Positions 27,481 to 35,945 of a stretch of DNA of 64,000 bases are shown piece by piece (position 1 is the first letter of the stretch; the number at the start of each line of letters is the position of its first letter). The translations under genes were made by a program, and so were the position numbers. Under the pieces are notes generated by a model that had not been told where the DNA came from, searched no databases, and saw only the letters and a list, made by a program, of their open reading frames with translations. Source of the DNA: HGM04593 sp045644465 (lineage in GTDB: Bacteria > Bacteroidota > Bacteroidia > Bacteroidales > Bacteroidaceae); assembly GCA_045644465.1 (NCBI GenBank), contig JAZRGV010000019.1:1-64000 (forward strand), in the 5' to 3' direction.

Positions 27481-27834
27481 TTAATGATTTCCACATTCGT
27501 GGTGATTGCACAACTCACCATTATCAACAATGTTGCCTGCAATATATTCCTTTACTAGGTTATCTATATCTCCGCTACAACCACGAACAACAGTTATATC
27601 ATTACTCTCCAATACATTCTTCGCTCCTGCGCCTATATTACCGGCAAGCATCACCTGCACACCTTTTTGACGCAACACAAAGACAATGCCCGATTTACAT
27701 CCACATCCCTGGGGTGAAGGTAGTATCTCTTTCATTTTCACCTCACCATCGTTAACAGTAAAAATTGTATAGTGGTCGCAGTGGCCAAAATGATTATCCA
27801 CCACTCCATTTCGCGTAGGAACAGCAATCTTCAT
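27481..27834 (-). CDS. NifB/NifX-like iron-molybdenum-cofactor domain protein
   Basis: A 117-residue protein with the dinitrogenase iron-molybdenum cofactor (NifX/NifB C-terminal, MTH1175-like) fold: MKIAVPTRNGVVDNHFGHC and DHYTIFTVNDGEVK near the start, a CGCKSGI motif near the middle, and GAGAKNVLESN and VVRGCSGD later. The tail is His/Cys-rich (CNHHECGNH), suggesting metal binding. Such proteins occur in many non-nitrogen-fixing anaerobes; their role in Fe-S or metal handling is unknown. No nif genes are present. It sits between ribE and a hypothetical gene in one operon. Confidence 0.88.
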   Translation of the reverse strand: MKIAVPTRNGVVDNHFGHCDHYTIFTVNDGEVKMKEILPSPQGCGCKSGIVFVLRQKGVQVMLAGNIGAGAKNVLESNDITVVRGCSGDIDNLVKEYIAGNIVDNGELCNHHECGNH

Positions 27835-27839
27835 ACAAC

Positions 27840-28439
27840 TTATCTCTTTATTATTCTTGCAATATACTTACCAATGATGTCAAACTCAATATTCACCTTT
27901 GTACCAACCTTAATTGTGTGGAAATTTGTATGCTCGTAAGTATAAGGAATTATTGCCACAGAAAAAGAATCATCAGTAGGCTCACACACTGTCAGACTCA
28001 CACCATTCACGGTTACAGAACCTTTGTCAACAGTCATATAGCCTTTTACCGCCATCTCATCATCCTTCTTATATCGAAAAGTATAATACCAACTGCCATC
28101 GGCATCGCGCACCGACACACACTCTGCAGTTTCATCAACATGCCCCTGTACAATATGACCATCCAATCGACCGTTCATCATCATACTGCGCTCTACGTTC
28201 ACTTTGTCGCCAACTTGTAAAAGGCCAATATTCGAACGTTCCAATGTTTCAGTCATGGCTGTAACAGTATATTCATCACCTGTAATATCCACAACAGTCA
28301 AACACACACCATTGTGTGACACACTCTGGTCTATCTTAAGTTCATCAACGAATGAACATGTCAAAGTCAAATGCAAATTTCCCTGCTCGCGCACCAAACG
28401 GCGCACAGTGGCAAATTCTTCTACAATACCTGAAAACAT
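27840..28439 (-). CDS. ribE: riboflavin synthase alpha chain
   Basis: A 199-residue enzyme that dismutates two 6,7-dimethyl-8-ribityllumazine into riboflavin. It has two lumazine-binding repeats: MFSGIVEE, then VSHNGVCLTV and LLQVGDKVNVERSM in the first half, and GHIVQGHVDETAE, VTVNGVSLTV and GTKVNIEFDIIGKY in the second. This duplicated layout and length are typical. It is the first gene of the ribE-nifX-like-hypothetical operon, with a good promoter upstream. No FMN riboswitch is visible in the leader. Confidence 0.96.
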   Translation of the reverse strand: MFSGIVEEFATVRRLVREQGNLHLTLTCSFVDELKIDQSVSHNGVCLTVVDITGDEYTVTAMTETLERSNIGLLQVGDKVNVERSMMMNGRLDGHIVQGHVDETAECVSVRDADGSWYYTFRYKKDDEMAVKGYMTVDKGSVTVNGVSLTVCEPTDDSFSVAIIPYTYEHTNFHTIKVGTKVNIEFDIIGKYIARIIKR

Positions 28440-28484
28440 AATGTATCTTATTTCAAATTATTACTTTTTTTTGGAATACTTCTG

Positions 28485-28515
28485 CGAAGTTAATCATTTA
28501 CCCCCATTTCACAAA
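28485..28515 (-). promoter_or_regulatory. promoter of the ribE operon
   Basis: On the minus strand, TTTG (28515-28512), 19 bases, then TAACTTCG (28492-28485), 46 bases before the ribE ATG. The -7 box is the TAnnTTCG variant. Confidence 0.5.
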
Positions 28516-28546
28516 ACAGATAACGGCTATAGATATATGCAGAAGG

Positions 28547-30265
28547 CTACTCTTTATTCGTCAAATAGATGTCGGAAAGCGGAAGAAGTACCATTACATC
28601 AAGCAGAGCCAGCATAAGTACAGCACCGAATGCACCAATCGTAAGAGCCATTGCCAACGCATACAAGAATGAGAATGCATGAAGAAGTATTAAGGAAACA
28701 GCAATCAACATCCATACCTTAAGTTTGGTCAACTTATACAGAGCCATAGCTAAAACAGAAGCAAAAAGAGGTATAAAGAACATCAGATTCTCCTTGATGG
28801 ATGCCAGCAATGCGATGCTTAAGATCATCATAAGGAACAGTGTTCCATATAGTCTGTTTGTAGCATTTACCAATACAGAAGATGTTGCAGCATTTGCACG
28901 GAGCGAACCAGCTGAAGCGCAAAACATTCTGTTGCGTTTACGTATATATAGAATAACAGCCAACAACACCAAAACAACAACCGCCAGCACCATGGCAACG
29001 TTATCGAACATAACACCCATCACCACTCCAAAAGGTTTGAACTGAGCACCTGCAATAACACAGCATATATAAGCTACAAGTTCACCGGCAACAAGTGCAG
29101 AGAGCGCCAATGCAAGAGTTTTGGCAGCCCCAAGCAATACATTACCTATATTGGCACGCTTACGCAAAATATCAATCACAAGTACAATTACAAAGAGAAT
29201 AAATATCACAACATTCAGCAACACATACTCCGTTGCAGTGAAATTAAAGAGTCCCAACAATGGCAATGTAAAGTTTATGGTATCAGAATCCGATTTCAAA
29301 GCATTGATATCGGAATACTGTTCATCTGTCAGATATTTATGTACTACAGGCACTGCCTGAGCGCCATAGTGCTGTATTGACTTTGCATTTACGTTAGAGA
29401 AATTATCAAGATGAGTATGGTAATGGTTTATATCAGAAATTGTCGAGAAATTCAAACCCGGAATCTCATCCTTCACAACTGTAAAATCGGTATAATTTGG
29501 CATAAACTGATATACAACTGTTGTGAGTGAATAGGTAAAAGGATATTCTGCGGCCGACTGATACAGTTCCATTACTTTCTCGTTGCCCGGAGACGTTTCA
29601 AACAACAATGCCGGACCAAACGGACCTCTCGCCTCGAAATTCATCATAAGACCCACATCCTCGAATTGTTCACGATTGTGTTTCCACATAACCTTCATAC
29701 CCATCATACCGGCCTCCTCGGCATCTGTAAAAAGCACCTTGACACCCTGTTTCCAATCCTTGCGATATTTCAAAGCCTGGCTTACAGTCTCAAGTATCAC
29801 ACCAATACCATAGCCATCGTCGGCTGCACCATACGACCACACGGTATCACCTTTAGTAAAAGGTTGTGAAAATCGGGAATCGTAATGAGCCACCAAGAGC
29901 AATGAAGGATTAGCGGCCTCTTTCTGCTCGGGAGCAAAGGTTGCAAGGATATTTGTTGCATCAAAGGTATATTTCACATGTTTCTTTTCAGGACCCGTCA
30001 AATCCTTATATTCGAAAAGCATTACAGTATCTGCACCAAGTTGTTCCAGCCTTGACACAAGATAGTTACGTACTTCGGTTCTCTCTTTGGGGTTTGCCAC
30101 GGAGTGCAAATCACGCGATACAACTCTGATATCCTCTATAACACGTTCTGCAGAGAATGATAAAGAATCGGCAGGTTTCGCCTTTGGACGGCTTCCTAAT
30201 CCAAAAGCCACTAATCCCACTAACAAAACAACTGCCACAAGCAGATAAATTCTAACTTTATTCAT
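28547..30265 (-). CDS. membrane M28-family metallopeptidase
   Basis: A 572-residue membrane-anchored zinc aminopeptidase. An N-terminal anchor (about 5-24) leads to an extracytoplasmic M28 domain with VAHYDSR (His, Asp ligands), GAADDGYG (Asp), TDAEEAGMMG (catalytic Glu pair), MNFEARG (bridging acid) and HTHLDNFSN (His). The C-terminal half has about eight hydrophobic helices, as in Bacteroidetes and Fxna-like M28 proteins. I use ATG 30265 (MNKVRIYLL); the longer frame to 30310 adds an unconserved stretch over the promoter region. It lies divergent from fabG. Confidence 0.9.
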   Translation of the reverse strand: MNKVRIYLLVAVVLLVGLVAFGLGSRPKAKPADSLSFSAERVIEDIRVVSRDLHSVANPKERTEVRNYLVSRLEQLGADTVMLFEYKDLTGPEKKHVKYTFDATNILATFAPEQKEAANPSLLLVAHYDSRFSQPFTKGDTVWSYGAADDGYGIGVILETVSQALKYRKDWKQGVKVLFTDAEEAGMMGMKVMWKHNREQFEDVGLMMNFEARGPFGPALLFETSPGNEKVMELYQSAAEYPFTYSLTTVVYQFMPNYTDFTVVKDEIPGLNFSTISDINHYHTHLDNFSNVNAKSIQHYGAQAVPVVHKYLTDEQYSDINALKSDSDTINFTLPLLGLFNFTATEYVLLNVVIFILFVIVLVIDILRKRANIGNVLLGAAKTLALALSALVAGELVAYICCVIAGAQFKPFGVVMGVMFDNVAMVLAVVVLVLLAVILYIRKRNRMFCASAGSLRANAATSSVLVNATNRLYGTLFLMMILSIALLASIKENLMFFIPLFASVLAMALYKLTKLKVWMLIAVSLILLHAFSFLYALAMALTIGAFGAVLMLALLDVMVLLPLSDIYLTNKE

Positions 30266-30287
30266 AATCATAATTATTAATAATGTA

Positions 30288-30295
30288 CGAAAATA
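30288..30295 (-). promoter_or_regulatory. candidate -7 box for the M28 peptidase gene
   Basis: On the minus strand TATTTTCG, the TAnnTTCG form, 22 bases before the chosen ATG. No -33 partner was found. Confidence 0.3.
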
Positions 30296-30390
30296 GTAAA
30301 AAAGCGCCAATTTATAAAGTATGTAGTGCTATCATAGGGGAAAAAAGAGTTTTTTTGGCTAAAAATGCCGTAATTTAAACTCAAAAAAAC

Positions 30391-30398
30391 TATCTTCG
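30391..30398 (+). promoter_or_regulatory. candidate -7 box for fabG
   Basis: TATCTTCG, the same sequence as before serC and tex, 23 bases before the fabG ATG. No TTTG lies at the right distance. Confidence 0.35.
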
Positions 30399-30421
30399 CA
30401 CATAATATCAAAAGCAAAAAG

Positions 30422-31168
30422 ATGAAACTATTAGAAGGAAAGACAGCTCTTGTTACAGGCGCGACACGAGGCATTGGTCGTGCCATTGCCGTAAAATTTG
30501 CACAAGAGGGTGCAAACGTGGCATTCACATACCGCCAGATAAACAATAATGCCGAAGAACTTACCAAGGAAATCGAAGCTCTTGGAGTTAAGTGCAAAGG
30601 TTATGCAGCCGATGCTGCCGATTTTGCAGCAACTGATACTGTAGTCAAAGATATACTTGCCGACTTTGGTCGCATCGACATCCTTGTAAACAACGCAGGT
30701 ATAACCAAAGACGGACTAATTATGCGCATGACCGAAGAGCAATGGGATGCCGTAATAACGACCAATCTTAAATCTGCATTCAATTTCACACGCGCAGTTG
30801 TTCCCGTTATGGCAAAGCAGAGAGGCGGAAGCATAATAAATATGTCGTCGGTTGTTGGCGAAAACGGCAATGCCGGCCAATGTAACTACTCGGCATCCAA
30901 GGCAGGAGTTATAGGGCTTGCAAAATCCATAGCAAAAGAGATGGGCCCACGTGGCATTAGAGCAAACTGCATTGCACCGGGATTCATTGTAACCGACATG
31001 ACATCGGCCATCCCCGAGGAGATGCGTGCAGAATGGGCAAAAACTATTCCGCTAAGAAGAGCAGGTACCCCCGAAGATGTAGCAAACGTAGCACTCTTCC
31101 TTGCCAGCGACATGTCATCATACGTAAGCGGCCAGGTAATAAACTGCTGTGGAGCGATGAGTTGCTAA
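30422..31168 (+). CDS. fabG: 3-oxoacyl-[ACP] reductase
   Basis: A 248-residue short-chain dehydrogenase for the first reduction step of type II fatty-acid elongation. The NADPH motif TGATRGIG is at 12-19, NNAG at 90-93, catalytic Ser142/143 in NMSSVVGE, and Tyr156 and Lys160 in YSASK. The C-terminus VSGQVINCCGAMSC matches Bacteroidetes FabG. The start ATG follows directly on A-rich leader. The gene stands alone and is closed by a perfect 22-bp bidirectional hairpin. Confidence 0.93.
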   Translation: MKLLEGKTALVTGATRGIGRAIAVKFAQEGANVAFTYRQINNNAEELTKEIEALGVKCKGYAADAADFAATDTVVKDILADFGRIDILVNNAGITKDGLIMRMTEEQWDAVITTNLKSAFNFTRAVVPVMAKQRGGSIINMSSVVGENGNAGQCNYSASKAGVIGLAKSIAKEMGPRGIRANCIAPGFIVTDMTSAIPEEMRAEWAKTIPLRRAGTPEDVANVALFLASDMSSYVSGQVINCCGAMSC

Positions 31169-31212
31169 CAAAAGAACAAGGACTTGCAAATGCAAGTCCT
31201 TGTTCTTTTGTT
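31167..31212. terminator. bidirectional terminator between fabG and DUF5606 gene
   Basis: A perfect 22-bp stem (31167-31188 with 31191-31212, two-base gap) overlaps the last bases of the fabG stop codon. Flanking T and A runs serve both convergent genes. Confidence 0.9.
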
Positions 31213-31226
31213 ATTGTTGTATTTAT

Positions 31227-31640
31227 TTACTCTTCAGTCTGTTCCTCTTCAACAGTAAAATCAACAACACCGTTAGAAACGAGAATATTATACCAAGAGA
31301 ACATCTTCTTTATGTGTGTAAGATATACACGCTCTCTGTCATAATCAGGCATTATGCCTTCAAAATATTCAACCAACTCTTCAGGAGTAGCCATTTTCAT
31401 ATCGAAAGAGAGAACGCCATTCTCCTTCTCATATATTTTTGCAAACACCTCACGCAAAGGAACCTCTTCAGTATCGGTATAGATAGCAATATCATCAAGC
31501 ATTACAACCTTATCGGTATTATGTACAGGTACACGTTTTTTTGTAGCATCAATAATCTCTACGATAATCATGTTACGACCACTTGACAAAAGACGATAAA
31601 GACCGGGTTTTCCCGATATAGTAAGAACTCTTTCGAACAT
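31227..31640 (-). CDS. DUF5606 family protein
   Basis: A 137-residue soluble protein with the N-terminal Bacteroidetes signature LTISGKPGLYRLL, SGRNMIIVEIID and KVVMLDDIAIYTD, followed by a helical region (PLREVFAKIYEKENG) and an acidic tail. This fits DUF5606, whose function is unknown. It lies downstream of coaE with a 59-base gap, as in other Bacteroidales, so it probably belongs to the nusB-yajC-ybbR-coaE transcript. The family name is from memory of its signature; the operon position supports it. Confidence 0.8.
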   Translation of the reverse strand: MFERVLTISGKPGLYRLLSSGRNMIIVEIIDATKKRVPVHNTDKVVMLDDIAIYTDTEEVPLREVFAKIYEKENGVLSFDMKMATPEELVEYFEGIMPDYDRERVYLTHIKKMFSWYNILVSNGVVDFTVEEEQTEE

Positions 31641-31699
31641 AATTTAAAATATTAAGTGTTAGTTTTATTTTGTTTATTAAACTTTGCGAATATAATTTT

Positions 31700-32314
31700 T
31701 CAATTCGACACAGCAAAATTTGAAATGTTTTTTAACTCTTCTACTATTTCCATCACTTGTGGTAACAGTGGCTCATCACCGTCGTTATACAACGAGTAGT
31801 CGGCCATAAGCAAAAGATCGTCAGCACCCATCTGGTTTTTCATACGACTTTCCACCTGTCCGCGATTCATTCCGCTACGCGCCATTGTACGTCTGATGGC
31901 AGTTTCTTTTTCAGCCCATACAACAAGCACTTTATCAACCGACTCTACAAGCCCCGATTCATAGAGTATTGCCGTTTCAACAGCAACTACCGATGTATTC
32001 TGTCTTATAGCCCACGATTCAAAATCGCTTTTTACCATAGGATGTACAAGAGAATTGACGCGCTCGATATTTTCCTTGTCACTGAATATACGCGAAGCTA
32101 TATATTGACGATTCAAAGTGCCGTCGTCCTCGTAGCATTCCTCGCCGAACATACGCTTGAGTTCATTAACTATAAAGCAGTTCTCGGTCATCAAGCGCTT
32201 TGCATTGATGTCACAATCATATACCGGTATTCCCAGCACATTCATCATACGGGAAACAACACTCTTGCCACTGCCAATGCTACCCGTTATTGCAAGTTTT
32301 GTTATTCTTTTCAT
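31700..32314 (-). CDS. coaE: dephospho-CoA kinase
   Basis: A 204-residue P-loop kinase for the last step of CoA synthesis. Seen are the Walker A ITGSIGSGKS, the substrate stretch GIPVYDCDINAKRLM, the lid region with HPMVKSDFESW, and VVWAEKETAIRR. Length is normal. Its ATG overlaps the stop of the YbbR-like gene by 4 bases (ATGA), so the two are translationally coupled. Confidence 0.94.
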   Translation of the reverse strand: MKRITKLAITGSIGSGKSVVSRMMNVLGIPVYDCDINAKRLMTENCFIVNELKRMFGEECYEDDGTLNRQYIASRIFSDKENIERVNSLVHPMVKSDFESWAIRQNTSVVAVETAILYESGLVESVDKVLVVWAEKETAIRRTMARSGMNRGQVESRMKNQMGADDLLLMADYSLYNDGDEPLLPQVMEIVEELKNISNFAVSN

Positions 32315-33252
32315 AGGAGAGCACCAACAATTATCTTTGAAGGTTTAAGTTTCACTTCTTTAACCAACGACGACTTTGAGACAAGTTTCAACGGAGCGTA
32401 ACCTCCAACATTGGATACAACATCTTTATAGTCCAATTGCACTGTGAAGTCACTTGGACCTATCAATTCGTAGTTAGCTTCAGAGACCTCAAACGATAGT
32501 TCAACCTCATTCGGTAACCACAGAGCGTACAGCGGGCCAGGAAAGTTCACTTGAGTAACCGGTACCTGCACTTTTTTTATCTTTAAAGGCGACACCGATA
32601 TGTTTACATTCACCATCGACGGTTCCACCGACATAAAATCAGCAGTTGCAATATTTACCTGAAAAGTTCTGTCACTTTTAAGATACTTCTTGACAATGTA
32701 ATCAGTTTCAACATACTCCATTTTTTCAAGTTCGTCAGGCATTGCCGAAACCATCACCTCTACAGGGTCGATTGTTATATTGGCTATTTCATAATGCTCG
32801 GCAGCATCTATCTTGCCATTCAGTTTGACAGGCAGAAGCTTGCGGCTTTGCATCACTTGTACATACAAAGTATCATCGTGGTACTGCACAATGGAAGTTG
32901 TACCCTCCACCACTTCGGCTATCTGCTTTTTCAACAGAGATACAGGAAGGCTCAATGTACCGCCATGATGCTTGAAGTCCGAGAAATCGACAGTCAAAGA
33001 GTGCGACTTGCCTAGTTTATACCTTGCAAGCACAGTTCCCCTATCGCTCAACCTTACAAGCACCTCGGTCTCATTGCCATCAATAAGTTCAATACCTTCA
33101 GGCACGTTAAGTATAGATACAGAAAATGGAATATCGGTCTCGTAATCTTCGTTAAGCACTTGCAACAACCAAAGACAACACGAGACCAATAAGAAGAAAA
33201 GGAAAGGCAACAAATTGTTTCCCTTAAGTTTCTTGAAGAAATCTTTTGTCAA
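32311..33252 (-). CDS. YbbR-like domain membrane protein
   Basis: A 313-residue protein with one N-terminal membrane helix (about 13-30, LLPFLFFLLVSCCLWLLQVL) and an extracytoplasmic part with YbbR-type repeats: DIPFSVSILNVPEGIEL, LPVKLNGKI, then VPVTQVNFPG. In Firmicutes a YbbR protein (CdaR) regulates the c-di-AMP cyclase; in Bacteroidetes the role is unknown. No ATG is available before the helix: the best start is TTG 33252, preceded by AAGGA. It sits between yajC and coaE in a conserved order. Confidence 0.8.
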   Translation of the reverse strand: MTKDFFKKLKGNNLLPFLFFLLVSCCLWLLQVLNEDYETDIPFSVSILNVPEGIELIDGNETEVLVRLSDRGTVLARYKLGKSHSLTVDFSDFKHHGGTLSLPVSLLKKQIAEVVEGTTSIVQYHDDTLYVQVMQSRKLLPVKLNGKIDAAEHYEIANITIDPVEVMVSAMPDELEKMEYVETDYIVKKYLKSDRTFQVNIATADFMSVEPSMVNVNISVSPLKIKKVQVPVTQVNFPGPLYALWLPNEVELSFEVSEANYELIGPSDFTVQLDYKDVVSNVGGYAPLKLVSKSSLVKEVKLKPSKIIVGALL

Positions 33253-33282
33253 AATTTCTATTCCTTTAGAATATTACTCTTA

Positions 33283-33603
33283 TCATTTACCTTGCTCTTG
33301 CATTGCAGCAGGAGAAGCAAAAACTGTAGAAATGTCAACGCGGATATTCACATTGTGAGCAATCTCAAGCACAACAACACCGTCATTAACCTCTTTAATT
33401 TTGCCATAGATACCACCGCTTGTTACAACCTCCACACCAGGCTGAAGACCACGACGGAAATTCTCAATTTCCTTTTGACGTTTACGCTGTGGACGTATCA
33501 TCATAAAGTAGATAATAGCAATGATAATCACAAACATGAATATCGGACTACCCAATATACCTGCAACACCGGCAGGAGCTGCAGCTTCATTCAAAAAAAC
33601 CAT
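33283..33603 (-). CDS. yajC: preprotein translocase subunit YajC
   Basis: A 106-residue single-helix membrane protein of the Sec holotranslocon. One membrane segment (about 22-40, PIFMFVIIIAIIYFMMI) is followed at once by the family motif RPQRKRQKE, then EVVTSGGIYGKIKEV and VNIRVDISTVFA. These are YajC hallmarks. It lies 21 bases after nusB and 30 before the YbbR-like gene. Confidence 0.94.
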   Translation of the reverse strand: MVFLNEAAAPAGVAGILGSPIFMFVIIIAIIYFMMIRPQRKRQKEIENFRRGLQPGVEVVTSGGIYGKIKEVNDGVVVLEIAHNVNIRVDISTVFASPAAMQEQGK

Positions 33604-33624
33604 AATTCAATTATTTTAAAGTTA

Positions 33625-34548
33625 TTACTTGTTTATCTTATTTTCCTGACGCAGTTTCTTTGTAATGGTATCAAGCATACCGTTTACAAAAGAGCCACTC
33701 TTCACTGTGCTATAATGCTTAGCAATCTCCACATATTCGTTCAATGTAACCGAGAGAGGCACATCGTCAAATGTCATAATCTCGGCAAGGGCAACCTGCA
33801 TTATCACCACATCCATAAATGCCAAGCGCGACATATCCCAATTCTTTGAGTTAGAACTCATTAGTTCGCGATACTGTTCGGCGTTGTTCACTGCATTACG
33901 GAAAAGTTTTCGTGCAAACTCCATGTCGGCAACATCCTTGTACTCAGGAAGCAATTGCTGTGCAGCGCCACAGTTCTCTTCGAAACGTTTGATAGTCTTG
34001 AGTACAAAAGAATCTACAATAGACTTGTCATCGTTCCAATATAGACTTTGCTCCTCGAGCAGCGCATCGAGTTCTTCATTGTCAAAGATGAATGCCTTGT
34101 ACAATTTACGCCACAACTCCTTATCCTCCTCATAAGAAGATGTCTCTGTTGCCATATACTCTTTATATATATCGCTCTCCTCTATTTCATCGAGCATACG
34201 ACGTAGCAAATCGGAATTGTCAACCCAATTAAGCTTGCTTTTCTCGGCAAACTTCACAAGTTGTTCGTTATTTTCGAGTTGTGCAATAAAACGGTTGTTT
34301 ATAAATTTAAGGTTAGGATTCTTGTCACTTTCCGTTGGACGTATCTTCATACTGAGGAAAGATATACGGTCGGCAGCATAATGTGTTATTCCAACCATCA
34401 GCAACAACATATGGTTATACAAGTCGTATGCTTTTGAAAGACTGAAGAACACCTCATCTTCGGTAGCCTTGACGGTTTTTCCACTATTTTTGTAATATGC
34501 ATAAATAATCTGCACAATCTTGAGACGGATAAGAACTCTATTAATCAT
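33625..34548 (-). CDS. nusB: transcription antitermination factor NusB, long Bacteroidetes form
   Basis: A 307-residue protein, about twice the length of E. coli NusB (139). The C-terminal half carries the NusB fold (LFRNAVNNAEQYRELM, then MSRLAFMDVVIMQVALAEIM, PLSVTLNEYVEIAKHYS, and FVNGMLDTITKKLR). The N-terminal half (MINRVLIRLKIVQIIYAYY) has an extra helical domain common to Bacteroidetes. NusB acts with NusE in ribosomal RNA antitermination. It is the first gene of nusB-yajC-ybbR-coaE-DUF5606. Confidence 0.9.
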   Translation of the reverse strand: MINRVLIRLKIVQIIYAYYKNSGKTVKATEDEVFFSLSKAYDLYNHMLLLMVGITHYAADRISFLSMKIRPTESDKNPNLKFINNRFIAQLENNEQLVKFAEKSKLNWVDNSDLLRRMLDEIEESDIYKEYMATETSSYEEDKELWRKLYKAFIFDNEELDALLEEQSLYWNDDKSIVDSFVLKTIKRFEENCGAAQQLLPEYKDVADMEFARKLFRNAVNNAEQYRELMSSNSKNWDMSRLAFMDVVIMQVALAEIMTFDDVPLSVTLNEYVEIAKHYSTVKSGSFVNGMLDTITKKLRQENKINK

Positions 34549-34572
34549 AAAAACGCTTTTTCAGATAATGTG

Positions 34573-34604
34573 CAAAGTTCGCATTTTATCGCGACACTGA
34601 CAAG
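34573..34604 (-). promoter_or_regulatory. possible promoter of the nusB operon
   Basis: On the minus strand, CTTG (34604-34601), 20 bases, then GAACTTTG (34580-34573), 25 bases before the nusB ATG. Each box has one mismatch. Confidence 0.35.
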
Positions 34605-34773
34605 TAAAAAATAAACTTTATTTTTCCAAATTCAGCACAAAATAGAACAGCAGGCTATTAAAAAAGTTTTCAAACTCTATAAAAAAGTAGTTAAAAATGA
34701 GATAAAGCAAGCAAAATGAACTGAAAAAATATTTTTTTGGAACATTTTTGTTGGATTATTAAAAAAATATCAT

Positions 34774-34781
34774 CATATTTG
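34774..34781 (+). promoter_or_regulatory. possible -7 box of the DUF3276 gene
   Basis: CATATTTG, one mismatch from TAnnTTTG, 73 bases before ATG 34854. TTGG or TTTG candidates lie 19 or 23 bases upstream, so the -33 box is uncertain. Confidence 0.3.
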
Positions 34782-34853
34782 CAGTAAAGCGCGAATAGAC
34801 ACAAGCAGTTGTTTTACAAATGCTAAACAGCAAACAACAAACAAGTTATTACT

Positions 34854-35207
34854 ATGGAAGACAACAGAAAGAGCGAAAACGAGAAGGATATTGTTTTTTC
34901 TCAGGCAATAAAAGCAGGAAAAAGAATATACTACATCGATGTAAAAAAGAACAGAAAAGATGAGATGTACCTTTCAATCACCGAAAGCAAGAAAAACATT
35001 TCAGGTGAGGGCGAAAATGCGACTGTAACATTTGAGAAACACAAGATTTTCCTCTACCGCGAAGACTTCGCGAAGTTCGCAAACAGTCTCAACGAAGCCA
35101 TCAACTATGTAGTCGCCGAGCAAGGAGAATACAAACCCATGTACACCGAGCCTGCAGAAGCAACAAGCGACAACACCGACAAGTTGAACATCGACATAGA
35201 TTTTTAA
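34854..35207 (+). CDS. PurA-like (DUF3276) nucleic-acid-binding protein
   Basis: A 117-residue protein of the DUF3276 family, bacterial relatives of the Pur-alpha fold. Seen: VFSQAIKAGKRIYYIDVKK, DEMYLSITESKK, and FEKHKIFLYREDFAKF, which is one PUR repeat; a disordered acidic C-terminus follows. In Borrelia a homologue binds DNA and RNA. Bacteroidetes typically carry one copy as a single gene. Divergent from the nusB operon and 148 bases before rplY, with its own likely promoter. Confidence 0.88.
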   Translation: MEDNRKSENEKDIVFSQAIKAGKRIYYIDVKKNRKDEMYLSITESKKNISGEGENATVTFEKHKIFLYREDFAKFANSLNEAINYVVAEQGEYKPMYTEPAEATSDNTDKLNIDIDF

Positions 35208-35245
35208 CAACAATACATTTTAATCCCGGGTAAAACCCGCAAACA

Positions 35246-35277
35246 TTTGCATATTACAAAAATAAAGCGTACCTTTG
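35246..35277 (+). promoter_or_regulatory. promoter of the rplY operon
   Basis: TTTG (35246-35249), exactly 20 bases, then TACCTTTG (35270-35277), a perfect match to the Bacteroidetes consensus. The start site should fall near 35283, giving a leader of about 70 bases. Confidence 0.75.
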
Positions 35278-35355
35278 CACCCGCTTTTTAAGACATCGTG
35301 TGATGGCGAATTAAGCAAAATAACATTCTTAATTTAGAGTAACACATTTTAAACA

Positions 35356-35934
35356 ATGAAAACAATCAGCATCAACGGTTCAGCTAGAACCGAAGTTGGT
35401 AAAAAAGCTACCAACGCACTTCGCAACTCAGGTCTCGTACCTTGCAACCTTTATGGTGTAGAGAAAGAAGCAAAAGCATTCTGTGTTCCTACAGACGGTC
35501 TTCGCAAGCTCATTTACACACCAGACATCCACGTAGTTGACCTCACAATCGACGGTGTAACAGTTAAGGCAATCATGAAGGAGATTCAGTTCCACCCTGT
35601 AAAGGACACAATCCTTCACGTAGATTTCTACCAGGTAACAGAAGAGAAGCCTATCGTTATGGCAGTTCCTGTTAAGCTCGAAGGTCTTGCAGAAGGTGTT
35701 CGCGCCGGTGGTAAGCTTGTTCAGGTACAGCGTTACCTCAAGGTTAAGGCACTTTATTCAGCTATCCCTGAGATTTTGACAGTTGACGTAACAGCACTCG
35801 GCCTTGGCAAGTCAATCAAGGTTGGTGAGCTTTCATACGAAGGTCTTGAGCTCGTATCAGCTAAAGAGTCACTCGTATGTTCAGTTAAGACTACTCGTGC
35901 ATCTGCAGCAGCAGCGGCAGCGGCTAAGAAGTAA
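35356..35934 (+). CDS. rplY: 50S ribosomal protein L25, CTC form
   Basis: A 192-residue two-domain L25/Ctc protein that binds 5S rRNA. The N-terminal L25 domain (GSARTEVGKKATNALRNSG; PCNLYGV; FHPVKDTILHVDFYQV) is followed by the TL5/CTC C-terminal domain (VPVKLEGLAEGVRAGGKLVQ; SIKVGELSYEG) and an Ala/Lys tail. Codon use is strongly biased, as expected for a highly expressed ribosomal protein. It leads rplY-pth-S4, 11 bases before pth. Confidence 0.95.
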   Translation: MKTISINGSARTEVGKKATNALRNSGLVPCNLYGVEKEAKAFCVPTDGLRKLIYTPDIHVVDLTIDGVTVKAIMKEIQFHPVKDTILHVDFYQVTEEKPIVMAVPVKLEGLAEGVRAGGKLVQVQRYLKVKALYSAIPEILTVDVTALGLGKSIKVGELSYEGLELVSAKESLVCSVKTTRASAAAAAAAKK

Positions 35935-35945
35935 TTGGCCGAAGC

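Noticed and set aside
27481..27834. Nitrogen fixation function for the NifX-like protein
   Set aside because: No nif genes are present, and single-domain relatives are common in non-fixing anaerobes.
27840..28546. FMN riboswitch upstream of ribE
   Set aside because: The leader from the promoter to the ATG is under 50 bases, too short for the RFN element.
35227..35239. Small CGGGT/ACCCG hairpin after the PurA-like gene as terminator
   Set aside because: Only five base pairs and no T-run; the rplY promoter starts right after it.
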